Part shown: piece by piece, positions 55,378 to 63,916 of the stretch
Layout of the letters: the number at the start of each line of letters is the position of its first letter
Numbering within the stretch: the first letter of the stretch is position 1
Origin: Micromonospora vinacea
GTDB taxonomy: Bacteria > Actinomycetota > Actinomycetes > Mycobacteriales > Micromonosporaceae
Length of the DNA: 64,000 bases
Assembly: GCF_015751785.1 (NCBI RefSeq)
Contig: NZ_JADOTY010000001.1
Coordinates: 4,898,001 to 4,962,000 of the forward strand
Direction: 5' to 3'
Translations under genes and position numbers: made by a program
The notes under the pieces: generated by a model
Databases searched by the model: none
What the model was told of the DNA's origin: nothing
The model's input: only the letters and a program-made list of their open reading frames with translations

Positions 55378-55791
55378 ATGACCGCCACTGCGAACACGAC
55401 CCACGCCACCGCGTCGACAGTCGGTGCGGTGATCCGGACCGGTGTCGCCGCCACGGCCGCCGCGAGCGCCGCCACCATGGCCGTAGCCGCCGTCGGCCAC
55501 CTGGCCGGGATCAGCCTCGAACTGGCCGGAGCCCCGATCCCCGTGACGGGGTTCGGCGTGCTGACCGCCGTCTTCTCGCTGATCGGCGTGGTCATCGCCG
55601 CGCTGCTGGCCCGTTTCGCCCGACGGCCCCGGCGCACGTTCGTCCGCACGACAGTGGTGCTGACCGTCCTGTCCCTGGTGCCGGACGTGATCGCCGACGC
55701 CGGGACGGCCACCAAGGCGCTGCTCATGCTCACCCACCTGGTCGCGGCCGCGATCGTGATCCCCGCTGTCGCGCGCCGCCTGGCCGTCTGA
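55378..55791 (+). CDS. Four-helix membrane protein, DUF6069-like
   Basis: The protein is 137 residues with four hydrophobic helices (VIRTGVAATAAASAATMAVAAVG, GFGVLTAVFSLIGVVIAALL, TVVLTVLSLVPDVI, ALLMLTHLVAAAIVIPAVA). It resembles small DUF6069-type membrane proteins of actinomycetes. Function unknown. CTGGAGGGCACG precedes the ATG. It is followed by YCII, ECF sigma and DHFR-like genes on the same strand, so it may be their first cistron. Confidence 0.75.
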   Translation: MTATANTTHATASTVGAVIRTGVAATAAASAATMAVAAVGHLAGISLELAGAPIPVTGFGVLTAVFSLIGVVIAALLARFARRPRRTFVRTTVVLTVLSLVPDVIADAGTATKALLMLTHLVAAAIVIPAVARRLAV

Positions 55792-55830
55792 CCTGTCGCC
55801 ATCCCACCATCGAGCCACCGGAGGATCGTC

Positions 55831-56184
55831 ATGAAGCAGTACCTGTTGTCAGTGCACTTCGTCGAGGGCGCGCCGACGCCGTCCGACGAGGAGACGCAGA
55901 CCATGTTCAGGGAGACCGGCCGGATCAACGACGACATGCAGGCCGCGGGTGCCTGGGTCTTCGGCGGAGGGCTCACGTCACCGGACAGCGCCACCGTCGT
56001 CCGGGTCGACAACGGCACCGCCACCATGAGCGACGGGCCGTTCGCCGAGACCAAGGAGCACATCGCCGGGTTCTGGGTCATCAAGTGCGCGGACCTGGAC
56101 GCGGCGCTGGCCTGGGCCGAGAGGTGCGCGGCGGCCTGCGGCCCGGTCGAGGTGCGTCCCTTCGACGACCTGTCCCAGGCCTGA
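55831..56184 (+). CDS. YCII/DGPF-domain protein
   Basis: This 117-residue protein has the YCII-like fold and the family motif DGPFAETKEHIAGFWVI. In actinomycetes and proteobacteria such DGPF proteins are encoded next to ECF42-type sigma factors, as here (16 bp upstream of one). Proposed roles include a sensor or small-molecule enzyme; none is proven. Confidence 0.92.
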   Translation: MKQYLLSVHFVEGAPTPSDEETQTMFRETGRINDDMQAAGAWVFGGGLTSPDSATVVRVDNGTATMSDGPFAETKEHIAGFWVIKCADLDAALAWAERCAAACGPVEVRPFDDLSQA

Positions 56185-56200
56185 CCACAGGTCTCCCGAC

Positions 56201-57400
56201 ATGGACCTGGCGAGCATCTACCGCGCGGAGTACGGCCGCTGCGTCGCCACGCTGACCCGCCTCCTCGGTGACATCAACCTCGCCGAGGAGGCGGTCCAGG
56301 ACGCCTTCACCACGGCGCTGCAGAAGTGGCAGATCCCGCCGCCGAATCCGGGCGCCTGGATCGTGACCACCGCCCGCAACCGTGCCGTCGACCGGCTTCG
56401 CCGGGAGTCGACCCGCGAGGCCCGGCACGCCCAGGCCCTGCTGCTGCATCACCCCGACGAGCCACGAGAGGTGGGACCGGTGCGGGACGACCAGCTGCGA
56501 CTCATCTTCACCTGCTGCCATCCGGCGCTCGCACCGGACGCCCGGACGGCCCTCACGCTGCGCCTGCTCGGCGGCCTCGACGTACCGGAGATCGCCCGGG
56601 CCTACCTGGTCCAGGAGGCGACGGTCGCCCAGCGGATCGTGCGCGCCAAGAAGAAGATCCGCGACGCCGGCATCCCCTACCGGGTACCGGCCGAACACGA
56701 GCTGCCGGACCGGTTGCCGCCGGTGCTCGCCGTGCTCTACCTGATGTTCAACGAGGGCTACGCGGCCACCGCCGGCCCGTTGATCAGAACGGACCTGTGC
56801 GGCGAGGCGATCCGGCTCGCCCGCGAACTCGCCACGTTGATGCCCGACGAGCCCGAGGTCCTGGGTCTGCTCGCCCTGCTGCTGCTGACCGAGGCGCGCC
56901 GCCCGGCCCGGCTCGACCCGAACGGCGAACTGGTGCTGCTGGCCGACCAGGACCGGTCACTGTGGAACCGGTCGCTCATCGCCGAGGGCCACGGCCTGGT
57001 CCGCCGGTGCCTGCGCCGCAACCGGCCCGGCCCGTACCAGATCCAGGCCGCGATCAGCGCTGTGCACACCGACGGCGCAACCACCGACTGGCCGCAGGTC
57101 CTGGCGCTGTACGACCAGCTCCACGCGCTCGCGCCAACCCCGGTCGTCGCGCTCAACCGTGCGGTCGCCGTCGCCGAGGTGCACGGACCGGCGGTGGCCC
57201 TCGCCGCGTTGGAGGACGTCGACCTCCCGGGCTATCACCGGCTGCCCGCCACCCGGGCCGAGCTGCTGGCCCGGCTCGGACGGGACGACGAGGCCCGAGC
57301 CGCCTACGACCAGGCCGCGGCCCTGGCCACCAATGAGACCGAGCGGGCCTACCTACAGAAGCGTCGCACCGAACTCACCCGTGAATGGAGAGCATCATGA
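56201..57400 (+). CDS. ECF sigma factor with long C-terminal extension (ECF42-type)
   Basis: This 399-residue protein has sigma region 2 (IYRAEYGRCVATLTRLLGD, EEAVQDAFTTALQKW, NPGAWIVTTARNRAVDRLRR) and region 4 (TLRLLGGLDVPEIARAYLVQEATVAQRIVRAKKKI). A C-terminal domain of about 200 residues with tetratricopeptide-like helices follows (DUF6596 type; LYLMFNEGYAA, PTPVVALNRAVAVAEVHGPAVALAAL). There is no anti-sigma gene; the extension is thought to control activity. The neighbouring DGPF protein fits ECF42. The stop overlaps the next gene (ATGA). Confidence 0.94.
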   Translation: MDLASIYRAEYGRCVATLTRLLGDINLAEEAVQDAFTTALQKWQIPPPNPGAWIVTTARNRAVDRLRRESTREARHAQALLLHHPDEPREVGPVRDDQLRLIFTCCHPALAPDARTALTLRLLGGLDVPEIARAYLVQEATVAQRIVRAKKKIRDAGIPYRVPAEHELPDRLPPVLAVLYLMFNEGYAATAGPLIRTDLCGEAIRLARELATLMPDEPEVLGLLALLLLTEARRPARLDPNGELVLLADQDRSLWNRSLIAEGHGLVRRCLRRNRPGPYQIQAAISAVHTDGATTDWPQVLALYDQLHALAPTPVVALNRAVAVAEVHGPAVALAALEDVDLPGYHRLPATRAELLARLGRDDEARAAYDQAAALATNETERAYLQKRRTELTREWRAS

Positions 57401-57975
57401 CCGCCACCTACACCGTCGACGTCTTTTCCAGCCTCGACGGCTTCGGAACCACCAGCGGAAACTGGGGCGGCTACTGGGGTAAGCAGGGCCCCGAACTGCT
57501 TGCGCACCGCCTGTCCGTCTACAGCGCGGAGCAGCGCATGGTCTTCGGGGCCAACACGTACCGGGTGTTTGCGCGGATGCTGGCCGCGAGCACCGAGGAG
57601 TCCGAGGTCCGCGACGCCTGGGTGACCCGGATGAGGAACCTGCCGGCGACCGTGGTGTCGAACACGCTGGAGGGCCCCCTCGACTGGCCGGACGGGACCG
57701 TCCTGCGCGGCGACGCCGTCGACGTCGTCGCCCGGCTCAAGGAGGAGTCCGACGTGCCGCTGCGATCGCACGGCAGCCTGTCGATGAACCGGGCGCTGAT
57801 GGCCGCCGGGCTGGTCGACCTCGTCCAGGTGACGCTCTTCCCGGTGGTCACCGGACAGACCGGCACCGAGCCGATCTTCCAGGGCGCGGCCGACTTCGAC
57901 CTGGAGCTGGTCGAGAGCCGTACCCTCGACGGCCGCACCCAGGAACTCGTCTACCGGCCGACCCTGCACGTCTGA
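57397..57975 (+). CDS. Dihydrofolate-reductase-like (RibD C-terminal domain) protein
   Basis: This 192-residue protein has a DHFR/RibD fold: YTVDVFSSLDGFGTTSG, FGANTYRVFARML, LPATVVSNTLEGPLDW and the NADPH-binding-like SHGSLSMNRALMAAGLVD. These actinomycete proteins are reductases of unknown substrate. ATG 57397 overlaps the sigma-factor stop by 4 bp and follows GAATGGAGAG, so it is translationally coupled and probably a target or partner of the ECF system. Confidence 0.92.
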   Translation: MTATYTVDVFSSLDGFGTTSGNWGGYWGKQGPELLAHRLSVYSAEQRMVFGANTYRVFARMLAASTEESEVRDAWVTRMRNLPATVVSNTLEGPLDWPDGTVLRGDAVDVVARLKEESDVPLRSHGSLSMNRALMAAGLVDLVQVTLFPVVTGQTGTEPIFQGAADFDLELVESRTLDGRTQELVYRPTLHV

Positions 57976-58001
57976 CTGAGACCCGGGTCAGTGCCCCGCC
58001 A

Positions 58002-58031
58002 GGCCATCCGCCCTACCCCGGGCGGACGGCC
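58002..58031. terminator. Hairpin between the convergent DHFR-like and AMIN-like genes
   Basis: GGCCATCCGCCC pairs with GGGCGGACGGCC (11 of 12 pairs) around a 6-nt loop, shortly after the DHFR-like stop. Confidence 0.7.
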
Positions 58032-58052
58032 ACGCGGTTCGGCCGGCTCCGG

Positions 58053-58616
58053 TCACCACTGGTGGGCGACGTCGAGCACCACCCGGCTGTGGGTGCCGGG
58101 GCCGGCGAGTACGAGCACCCGGAACGGCAACCGGGCCCGTACTCCGACCGCGAAGGTGCTGTAGCCCTCGAAGCTGCCGCCGAAGACCACGTCGCGCAGC
58201 GTCGGGTAGCGCAGCAGGTTCGCCACGTGCTCACCGACCGCGTAGGGCACCGTGCCCAGGTGGTCGTCGTCGTACGCCGGGGCCCGCAGCGAGACCCGCA
58301 GTAGCGCGCCCCCGGCGGTGTACGGCGACAGCGCCAGCCCTTCGCCCTCGGTCCACGTCTCGCCGTAACCGATCGCGTAACCGTCGACCGGGCCGGCGAA
58401 CTCGAACACCACCCGGTCGTAGCAGTCGTGCCGGCCGGTCCGTACGTCGACCAGCGGGGCGCCGCTCAGCGCGCCGGCCGTCTTCTCCGCGCTGCCCCAG
58501 GTGATCCCGCAGTACGCCGCAGTGGTCGTGGTGCCCGCGGCGGTGCTGCTGCCGGCGCTGGCGACCAGCCCGGCGAGGACGACCGCCAACGCGGTCAGTG
58601 CGCTCCTGATCCTCAT
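58053..58616 (-). CDS. Secreted AMIN-like domain protein
   Basis: This 187-residue protein has a signal peptide (about 1-28, ending STA-AGT) and a beta-rich mature domain like the AMIN-like domain of actinomycete proteins: LVDVRTGRHDCYDRVVFEFAGPVDGYAIGY, LRVSLRAPAYD, LRDVVFGGSFEGYSTFAVGVR and FRVLVLAGPGTHSRVVLDVAH. The family probably binds cell-wall glycans. Function unproven. ATG 58616 after CGGAG. Confidence 0.85.
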   Translation of the reverse strand: MRIRSALTALAVVLAGLVASAGSSTAAGTTTTAAYCGITWGSAEKTAGALSGAPLVDVRTGRHDCYDRVVFEFAGPVDGYAIGYGETWTEGEGLALSPYTAGGALLRVSLRAPAYDDDHLGTVPYAVGEHVANLLRYPTLRDVVFGGSFEGYSTFAVGVRARLPFRVLVLAGPGTHSRVVLDVAHQW

Positions 58617-58959
58617 GGTGTTTTCTCCGTTCGGTGTCGGGGTCACGCCGCGGCGGCGCTGCCGGTGACCCTCTGCCGCCACCGTCGTCCTACCCCGGCA
58701 CAGGAGCTTCGCTGCGACGTAACCGCCGGGTAACAGCGGGTGGTCTGACCGTCAGATCGGGGACAGACGGACATCGACTGCTGTCGTAGCCTCCATTCCG
58801 GACGCTTCCCCGGCGGGTGGCCACCGTCGGGAGTTGCGCTCCGGATGCATCCGGGGTGACACGTGCGTTCAGCCACTGACGTCCGCCGCGGTGCGGGCAG
58901 TTCGCCCTCGACCATCCGACGTGCCGACGTCCGTCAACGAACGAACGGGGAGGAAGGCT

Positions 58960-60888
58960 GTGCGTGAATCCGGCGGGCGAAGGCTCGCGACAGTACTGAT
59001 GATGACGGGTGTTCTCGCCATACCGGGTGGGATCCCGTCCCAGGCCGCTGCGGCGGAGGCTCCGGTGTGCCCGACGCCGGCCACCCTGCTGGCCGGTCTG
59101 CGGGCCGACCCACTCACCGACGAGGCGGCCGGGAACCCGGCCGTGCTGGAGAGCGTGAGCTGCGCCCTGCCCTGGGCCACCGCTGTCGTTCCGGCGGAGG
59201 GCGAGTACGACGCGTCGTTCGTGCTGTTCCGCTACGAGGATGTGGCGCAGCAGTGGAAGCCGCTCAACGTCGGCTCGGGCGGGGTCTGCGACGAGTCGGT
59301 GCCGACCGAGATCGCGGCCCAGCTCGACGGGTGCCAACTGAACGACCCCGGCGACGAGCTGCCCGACGACGATCCGGGTGACGAGACCGAGGATCCCTCG
59401 GCGACCCAGGGCTCCGACGGTGGTCAGATGTCCGCGTCGGCCTCCTCGATCGGTGGGTCGATCACGCGAGCCGAGGTCATGCAACGCGCCCAGGGTTGGG
59501 TGGACCATCAGCCCGGCCCGTACAGCCAGCGGGCGTTCTCCTGGGACCCCACGCACACCCGCAAGTACCGGCGGGACTGCTCCGGCTACGTGGGCATGGC
59601 CTGGCACCTGAATGCCGACCCCAGCACGCACACGTTGCACCAGTTCTCCACCCAGATCAGCAAGGCGGACCTACAGGCCGGCGACATCCTCAACCTCGCC
59701 GCGAAGCACGTCGTCCTCTTCAAGAGCTGGAAGACCGACCGTCGGCACTTCACCTACTACACCTTCGGGTCGACGCCGGTGAAGATCCGGACGGCCGCGA
59801 TCGACACCGGGACCATCGACAGCCACCGGGCCACCAGTTACGTGGCGCGGCGGTACACGAAGATCGTGAAATCCTCCACGCCGCCATCCCCGCCGAAGCC
59901 GGCGGGGCGTGCCGCCCCGACCGTCGCGTACGACCAGGGTGACGGCACGATGCGGATGTACCGGTGGCTGTCCGACGGTGACTCCTTCAATCGCACCAGT
60001 GACTACGACTCCGGGGCCTTCCGGCTCAGCGCCGTGGGTGACCGGATGGCGTCCGGTGACGTGGACGGTGACGGCAGGGACGACATCGTGATGGCCTACC
60101 AGCAGCCGGATGGCACGTTCTCGTACTACGTGTGGCGCAACGGCAACTCGGCTGCCCGTGTCTGGTACGACAGCGGACCGTTCAGCCTCAGCCAGGTTGG
60201 CGGGCGCCTGGTGCTCGGCGACTTCAACGGTGACCGCAAGGCGGAACCGGCGATGGCCTACGACCAGGGTGACGGCACGATGCGGATCTACCGGTGGCTG
60301 TCCGACGGGGACTCGTTCAACCGCACCAGCGACTACGACTCGGGGCCGTTCCGGCTCAGCGCGGTCGGTGACCGGATGGCCTCCGGTGACGTGGACGGTG
60401 ACGGCAGGGACGACATCGTGATGGCCTACCAGCAGCCGGATGGCACGTTCTCGTACTACGTGTGGCGCAACGGCAACTCGGCAGCCAGCGTCTGGTACGA
60501 CAGCGGGCCGTTCAGCCTCAGCCGGGTCGGCGGGCGCCTGGTGCTCGGCGACTTCAACGGTGACCGCAAGGCGGAACCGGCGATGGCCTACGACCAGGGT
60601 GACGGCACGATGCGGACCTACCGGTGGCTGTCCGACGGTGACTCCTTCAACCGCACCAGTGACTACGACTCCGGGGCCTTCCGGCTCAGCGTCGTCGGTG
60701 ATCGGATGGCCTCCGGTGACGTGGACGGTGACGGCAGGGACGACATCGTGATGGCCTACCAGCACGGCGATGGCACGTTCTCGTACTACGTCTGGCGCAA
60801 CGGCAACTTCGCCGCCCGTGTCTGGTACGACAGCGGGCCGTTCAGCCTCAGTCAGGTTGGCGGGCGCCTGGTGCTCGGCAACTGGTAG
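58960..60888 (+). CDS. Secreted NlpC/P60-like protein with propeller-like repeats
   Basis: This 642-residue protein has a signal peptide (about 1-35, ending AAA-AEA), an N-terminal Cys-containing region, and an Asp-rich linker. An NlpC/P60-like domain follows, with Cys in YRRDCSGYVGMAWHL and His in AAKHVVLFKSW. Residues from about 324 to the end are three copies of a 110-residue unit, each made of two ~55-residue blades with FG-GAP/VCBS-like Ca sites (DVDGDGRDD, DFNGDRKAE). GTG 58960 is backed by GGGGAGGAAGG upstream. It probably cleaves amide bonds in cell-wall material, with the repeats for binding. Confidence 0.87.
   Translation: MRESGGRRLATVLMMTGVLAIPGGIPSQAAAAEAPVCPTPATLLAGLRADPLTDEAAGNPAVLESVSCALPWATAVVPAEGEYDASFVLFRYEDVAQQWKPLNVGSGGVCDESVPTEIAAQLDGCQLNDPGDELPDDDPGDETEDPSATQGSDGGQMSASASSIGGSITRAEVMQRAQGWVDHQPGPYSQRAFSWDPTHTRKYRRDCSGYVGMAWHLNADPSTHTLHQFSTQISKADLQAGDILNLAAKHVVLFKSWKTDRRHFTYYTFGSTPVKIRTAAIDTGTIDSHRATSYVARRYTKIVKSSTPPSPPKPAGRAAPTVAYDQGDGTMRMYRWLSDGDSFNRTSDYDSGAFRLSAVGDRMASGDVDGDGRDDIVMAYQQPDGTFSYYVWRNGNSAARVWYDSGPFSLSQVGGRLVLGDFNGDRKAEPAMAYDQGDGTMRIYRWLSDGDSFNRTSDYDSGPFRLSAVGDRMASGDVDGDGRDDIVMAYQQPDGTFSYYVWRNGNSAASVWYDSGPFSLSRVGGRLVLGDFNGDRKAEPAMAYDQGDGTMRTYRWLSDGDSFNRTSDYDSGAFRLSVVGDRMASGDVDGDGRDDIVMAYQHGDGTFSYYVWRNGNFAARVWYDSGPFSLSQVGGRLVLGNW
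59929..60888 (+). repeat. Three in-frame 330-bp tandem repeats
   Basis: The units start at 59929, 60259 and 60589, exactly 330 bp apart; the third is cut at 300 bp by the stop. The copies differ by few bases, including at silent positions, so the expansion or homogenisation is recent. Confidence 0.9.
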
Positions 60889-60909
60889 GCACTGATCCGG
60901 GCCTGCCCA

Positions 60910-60948
60910 CGGCGCGGCCTCCGCAGAAGGAAGGCGGAGGCCGCGCCG
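60910..60948 (+). terminator. 15-bp perfect hairpin after the NlpC/P60-like gene
   Basis: A 15-bp stem built on GGCGCGGCCTCCGC and GCGGAGGCCGCGCC with a 9-nt loop, 22 bp after the stop. The rest of the gap to 61108 holds a TAATAT hexamer (61045-61050) that could be the -10 of the protease gene. Confidence 0.8.
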
Positions 60949-61108
60949 CTGTCCGGGCGCCGTGGCAGGTGCCGGGTGGCGCAACCGCCGTCTACGTCGC
61001 CGGTATGACGCTTCCGCTATGCCGAACATCGAACGCCGTCACACTAATATCGGCGTACATCGATGACTGGCGGCCGATGGTCGCCGGACGACAGTAGGGG
61101 AGTACCCG

Positions 61109-62290
61109 ATGTTCCGACGACAAGTGCGACGTGTGGCGCTGGCCATGCTGGTGGCGATCCTGGCGGCGGCCGGGACGCAACTCGCCACCGGTGCGCCGGC
61201 CGCCGCCGTCCGGACCGTCTACTACGACGCCAGCCGGACCGGCGAGTTCCGCACCAACTTCGACCAGGCGGCGCAGATCTGGAACAGCCGGGTCAGCAAC
61301 GTCCGACTCCTGGCCGGCACCCCGGCCAGCATCACCATCTACGTCGACGACGGCTGGCCCCGCGCGCAGCCGACCGGCCTCGGCTCGGGCCGGATCTGGA
61401 TGGGCCGCACGGCCGTCAACCAGGGCTACGACCGCACCCGCATCGCCACCCACGAAGTCGGCCACATCCTGGGCCTGCCGGACCGGCGCACCGGCCTCTG
61501 CTCCGACCTGATGTCCGGCAGCAGCGCACCGGTCTCCTGCCGCAACGCGAACCCCAGCGCCGCAGAGGCGAGCCGGGTGAACTCGCTGTTCGCCGGCACA
61601 CTGGCCGCGCCGGCCAGCACGACATACACCTGGAACGGCGCCTCGGACATCGGCCCGACTGTGGTCGGTGGCCGGCCGGCCACCGAAAACTACCCCTTCA
61701 TGGTGTACGTCTCCGGCTGCACCGGCACCCTGATCAAGGGCAACTGGGCGGTCACCGCCAAGCACTGTTCGACGCCGTCCTCGGTGCGGGTGGGCAGCAT
61801 CAACCGCACCAGCGGCGGGACAGTGGTGCGGGTGACCCGTGCGGTCAACCACCCGAGCGTCGACGTCAAGCTGCTGCAACTGGCCAGCTCGGTCACGTAC
61901 GCGCCGGCCCCGATCCCGAGCACCTCCGGCGCGGTCGGCACCGCCACCCGGATCATCGGCTGGGGCCAGACCTGCGCCCCGCGGGGCTGCGGGTCGGCTC
62001 CGGCGGTGGCCAACGAGCTCGACACGTCCATCGTGGCCGACAGCCGGTGCTCCGGCATCAACGGCCCGTACGAGATCTGCACCAACAACACCAACGGCAA
62101 CTCGGGTGCCTGCTACGGCGACTCGGGCGGGCCGCAGGTGCGCCGGGTCAACGGGGTGTGGAACCTGATCGGCGCGACGAGTCGGGCCGGCAACAACAAC
62201 TCCACCTGCGCCACCGGCCCGTCCATCTACGTCGACCTGCCGTCGATCCGCTCGTGGATCTCCACTCAGGTGGGTGGGCTGCCCGTCTGA
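61109..62290 (+). CDS. Secreted fusion of snapalysin-type metalloprotease and trypsin-type serine protease
   Basis: This 393-residue protein has a signal peptide (about 1-33). The first domain (about 35-165) is a snapalysin-like M7 metalloprotease with HEVGHILGLPD (His115, Glu116, His119, Asp125) and a Met-turn CSDLMSG. The second (about 190-393) is a chymotrypsin-fold S1 protease beginning VVGGRPATENYPFMVYVSG, with triad His219 (AKHC), Asp252 and Ser339 (YGDSGGP), and paired Cys. The IVGG-like start after the first domain suggests the metalloprotease part also acts as the N-terminal propiece of the serine protease. Confidence 0.9.
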   Translation: MFRRQVRRVALAMLVAILAAAGTQLATGAPAAAVRTVYYDASRTGEFRTNFDQAAQIWNSRVSNVRLLAGTPASITIYVDDGWPRAQPTGLGSGRIWMGRTAVNQGYDRTRIATHEVGHILGLPDRRTGLCSDLMSGSSAPVSCRNANPSAAEASRVNSLFAGTLAAPASTTYTWNGASDIGPTVVGGRPATENYPFMVYVSGCTGTLIKGNWAVTAKHCSTPSSVRVGSINRTSGGTVVRVTRAVNHPSVDVKLLQLASSVTYAPAPIPSTSGAVGTATRIIGWGQTCAPRGCGSAPAVANELDTSIVADSRCSGINGPYEICTNNTNGNSGACYGDSGGPQVRRVNGVWNLIGATSRAGNNNSTCATGPSIYVDLPSIRSWISTQVGGLPV

Positions 62291-62416
62291 CCATCAGCGA
62301 CACCGCGGCCGGGGGCGAGCACCAGACGCGCCCCCGCCCCGGTGTGCCGGTGCCACCCACGCCATCTCACGATGCGATACGGTGCGTGGCATATCCGGCA
62401 CATCGGAGGTGGCGTC

Positions 62417-63064
62417 ATGCCTACCGTCGTCGTCCTCGCGCTGACCCTCGCCCTCGCGCCGGCGCCGTCCCCGTCGGCCACCTCGGATCCGCTCGGCGAC
62501 ATCATCGGTGGCGTCGGCCAGATCGTCGACGACCTGCTCGGCGGCGACACGCCGAGTGCCGCTCCGCCGTCGAGCGCCACCCCCACCGGGGCGTCCACGC
62601 CGAGTCGGCCACCGGTCGCCGGTCAGCCCAGCCCGGTGGAGTCCAGCGCGATCCCGGTGCCCGCCGGATCGGCGGGCGGTCTTCGCGCACCCGCCGCGCC
62701 CGATCGCCGCACCGCCGACGAGGGCACCGGCACCCGCGAGGCCGCCGTGCCCAGGCCCGACGGCGACGCCCCCGCGCCGACCGCCCCGCCAGCCCTCGCC
62801 GACCCCAGCTGGAGTGCCTGGCCACCCACGTCGTACCTGCTGGTCGTGGCGGTCCTCGCGGCCCTGGCACTGCTGTTTGTGCGCCGCCGGGCCCCGGTCC
62901 CCGCCGCCGCACCCGACCCCGGCCCGGTACCGGATTCCGACCCGGCACCGGATCCCGGCCCGATGCCGGAGAACGTCAGCCGCTTGCCGACCAGCCTCAA
63001 TGCCATCTACGAGATGGGCCGCCAGGATGAGCGACTCGAACAGGAGCGCCGCCGGCGCACCTGA
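62417..63064 (+). CDS. Proline-rich single-pass membrane protein of unknown function
   Basis: This 215-residue protein has an N-terminal signal-like helix (VVVLALTLALAPAPS), a long Pro/Ala/Ser-rich extracytoplasmic stretch, one transmembrane helix near 140-160 (YLLVVAVLAALALLFV) with an RRR stop, and a Pro/Asp-rich cytoplasmic tail ending in a charged helix (YEMGRQDERLEQERRRR). No domain recognised. CATCGGAGGTGG precedes ATG 62417. It follows the protease gene by 126 bp. Confidence 0.72.
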   Translation: MPTVVVLALTLALAPAPSPSATSDPLGDIIGGVGQIVDDLLGGDTPSAAPPSSATPTGASTPSRPPVAGQPSPVESSAIPVPAGSAGGLRAPAAPDRRTADEGTGTREAAVPRPDGDAPAPTAPPALADPSWSAWPPTSYLLVVAVLAALALLFVRRRAPVPAAAPDPGPVPDSDPAPDPGPMPENVSRLPTSLNAIYEMGRQDERLEQERRRRT

Positions 63065-63085
63065 GGGCGCGCCCCGCCGTCGGTC

Positions 63086-63916
63086 TCAGGCTGCCGAGTA
63101 GGCGCCCTCACGCCGGGGGATCCCGTCGTCGTACGCCCCGACCGGCCCGCTGTAGCGGGTCTTGCCCTTCGGGTACGGCCAGGCGTTCGCGGTGCAGCCG
63201 TGCAGGCCCAGCGTCTGCTGCTGCATCACCGGCGCCGGCCGACCTCGCCCGGGGCACCGCTCGTGGCCGTACCCGAGCTTGTGCCCCACCTCGTGGTTGA
63301 CCATGTACTGCCGGTAGGTGCCCAGGTTCGCCCCGTAACCCGGTACACCCTTGACCCAACGCGCCACGTTGAGCACCACCCGGGCACCGTTGCGGCAGGA
63401 GGTGTAGGCGTCCGGCACGTCCTGGCAGAGGGTGTCACGGGTGCCGGGGGTCGCCAGGTAGATGGTGAGGTCGGTCGGTTCGCCGGCACCGACCCGGCGC
63501 AGCCGCCACGCCCCGCCGGCCGTCCACCCGCGCGGGTCGTTCAACGTCGCGGTGATCGCTGTGGCGATGTCCTTCGCCGGCAGGCCCCGGATGTCGCGTT
63601 CCACGGCGACCCGGTAGCGCATCAACTGGCCGGTCGTCGCACGCCCGGGCGTGTTCTCGCCGGGCGCCACCGACCAGCGGTTACCACCGGTGGCGGGGTA
63701 GCTGACCGGGATGACGGGCGGGGTGCTGGGTCGGACCTCGACGGTCGCCGTCGGCCGACCGGTCGGTGTCGCCGCCGCGCCGGTCAGCGGTCCGGCGGCG
63801 ACCGGGTCGGTGGCGGGTTGCCCGGCGGCCGGTAGGCCGCATCCGGTGAGCAGCGCCACCACCAGCAGCGACGCCATCCAGGCGGGACCCCAGCGGCGGG
63901 TAGCCTTCGTCGACAT
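63086..63916 (-). CDS. DUF3152 zinc-metalloprotease-like lipoprotein
   Basis: This 276-residue protein has a lipobox LLTGC near residue 26, a Pro/Thr linker, and a DUF3152 domain: YRVAVERDIRG, DPRGWTAGGAWRLRRVG, CRNGARVVLNVARWVKGVP, then NHEVGHKLGYGHERCPG, an HExxHxxGxxH zinc signature like metzincins, and PVMQQQTLGLHGC with a Met-turn. It is likely a surface metallopeptidase; substrate unknown. Confidence 0.9.
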   Translation of the reverse strand: MSTKATRRWGPAWMASLLVVALLTGCGLPAAGQPATDPVAAGPLTGAAATPTGRPTATVEVRPSTPPVIPVSYPATGGNRWSVAPGENTPGRATTGQLMRYRVAVERDIRGLPAKDIATAITATLNDPRGWTAGGAWRLRRVGAGEPTDLTIYLATPGTRDTLCQDVPDAYTSCRNGARVVLNVARWVKGVPGYGANLGTYRQYMVNHEVGHKLGYGHERCPGRGRPAPVMQQQTLGLHGCTANAWPYPKGKTRYSGPVGAYDDGIPRREGAYSAA

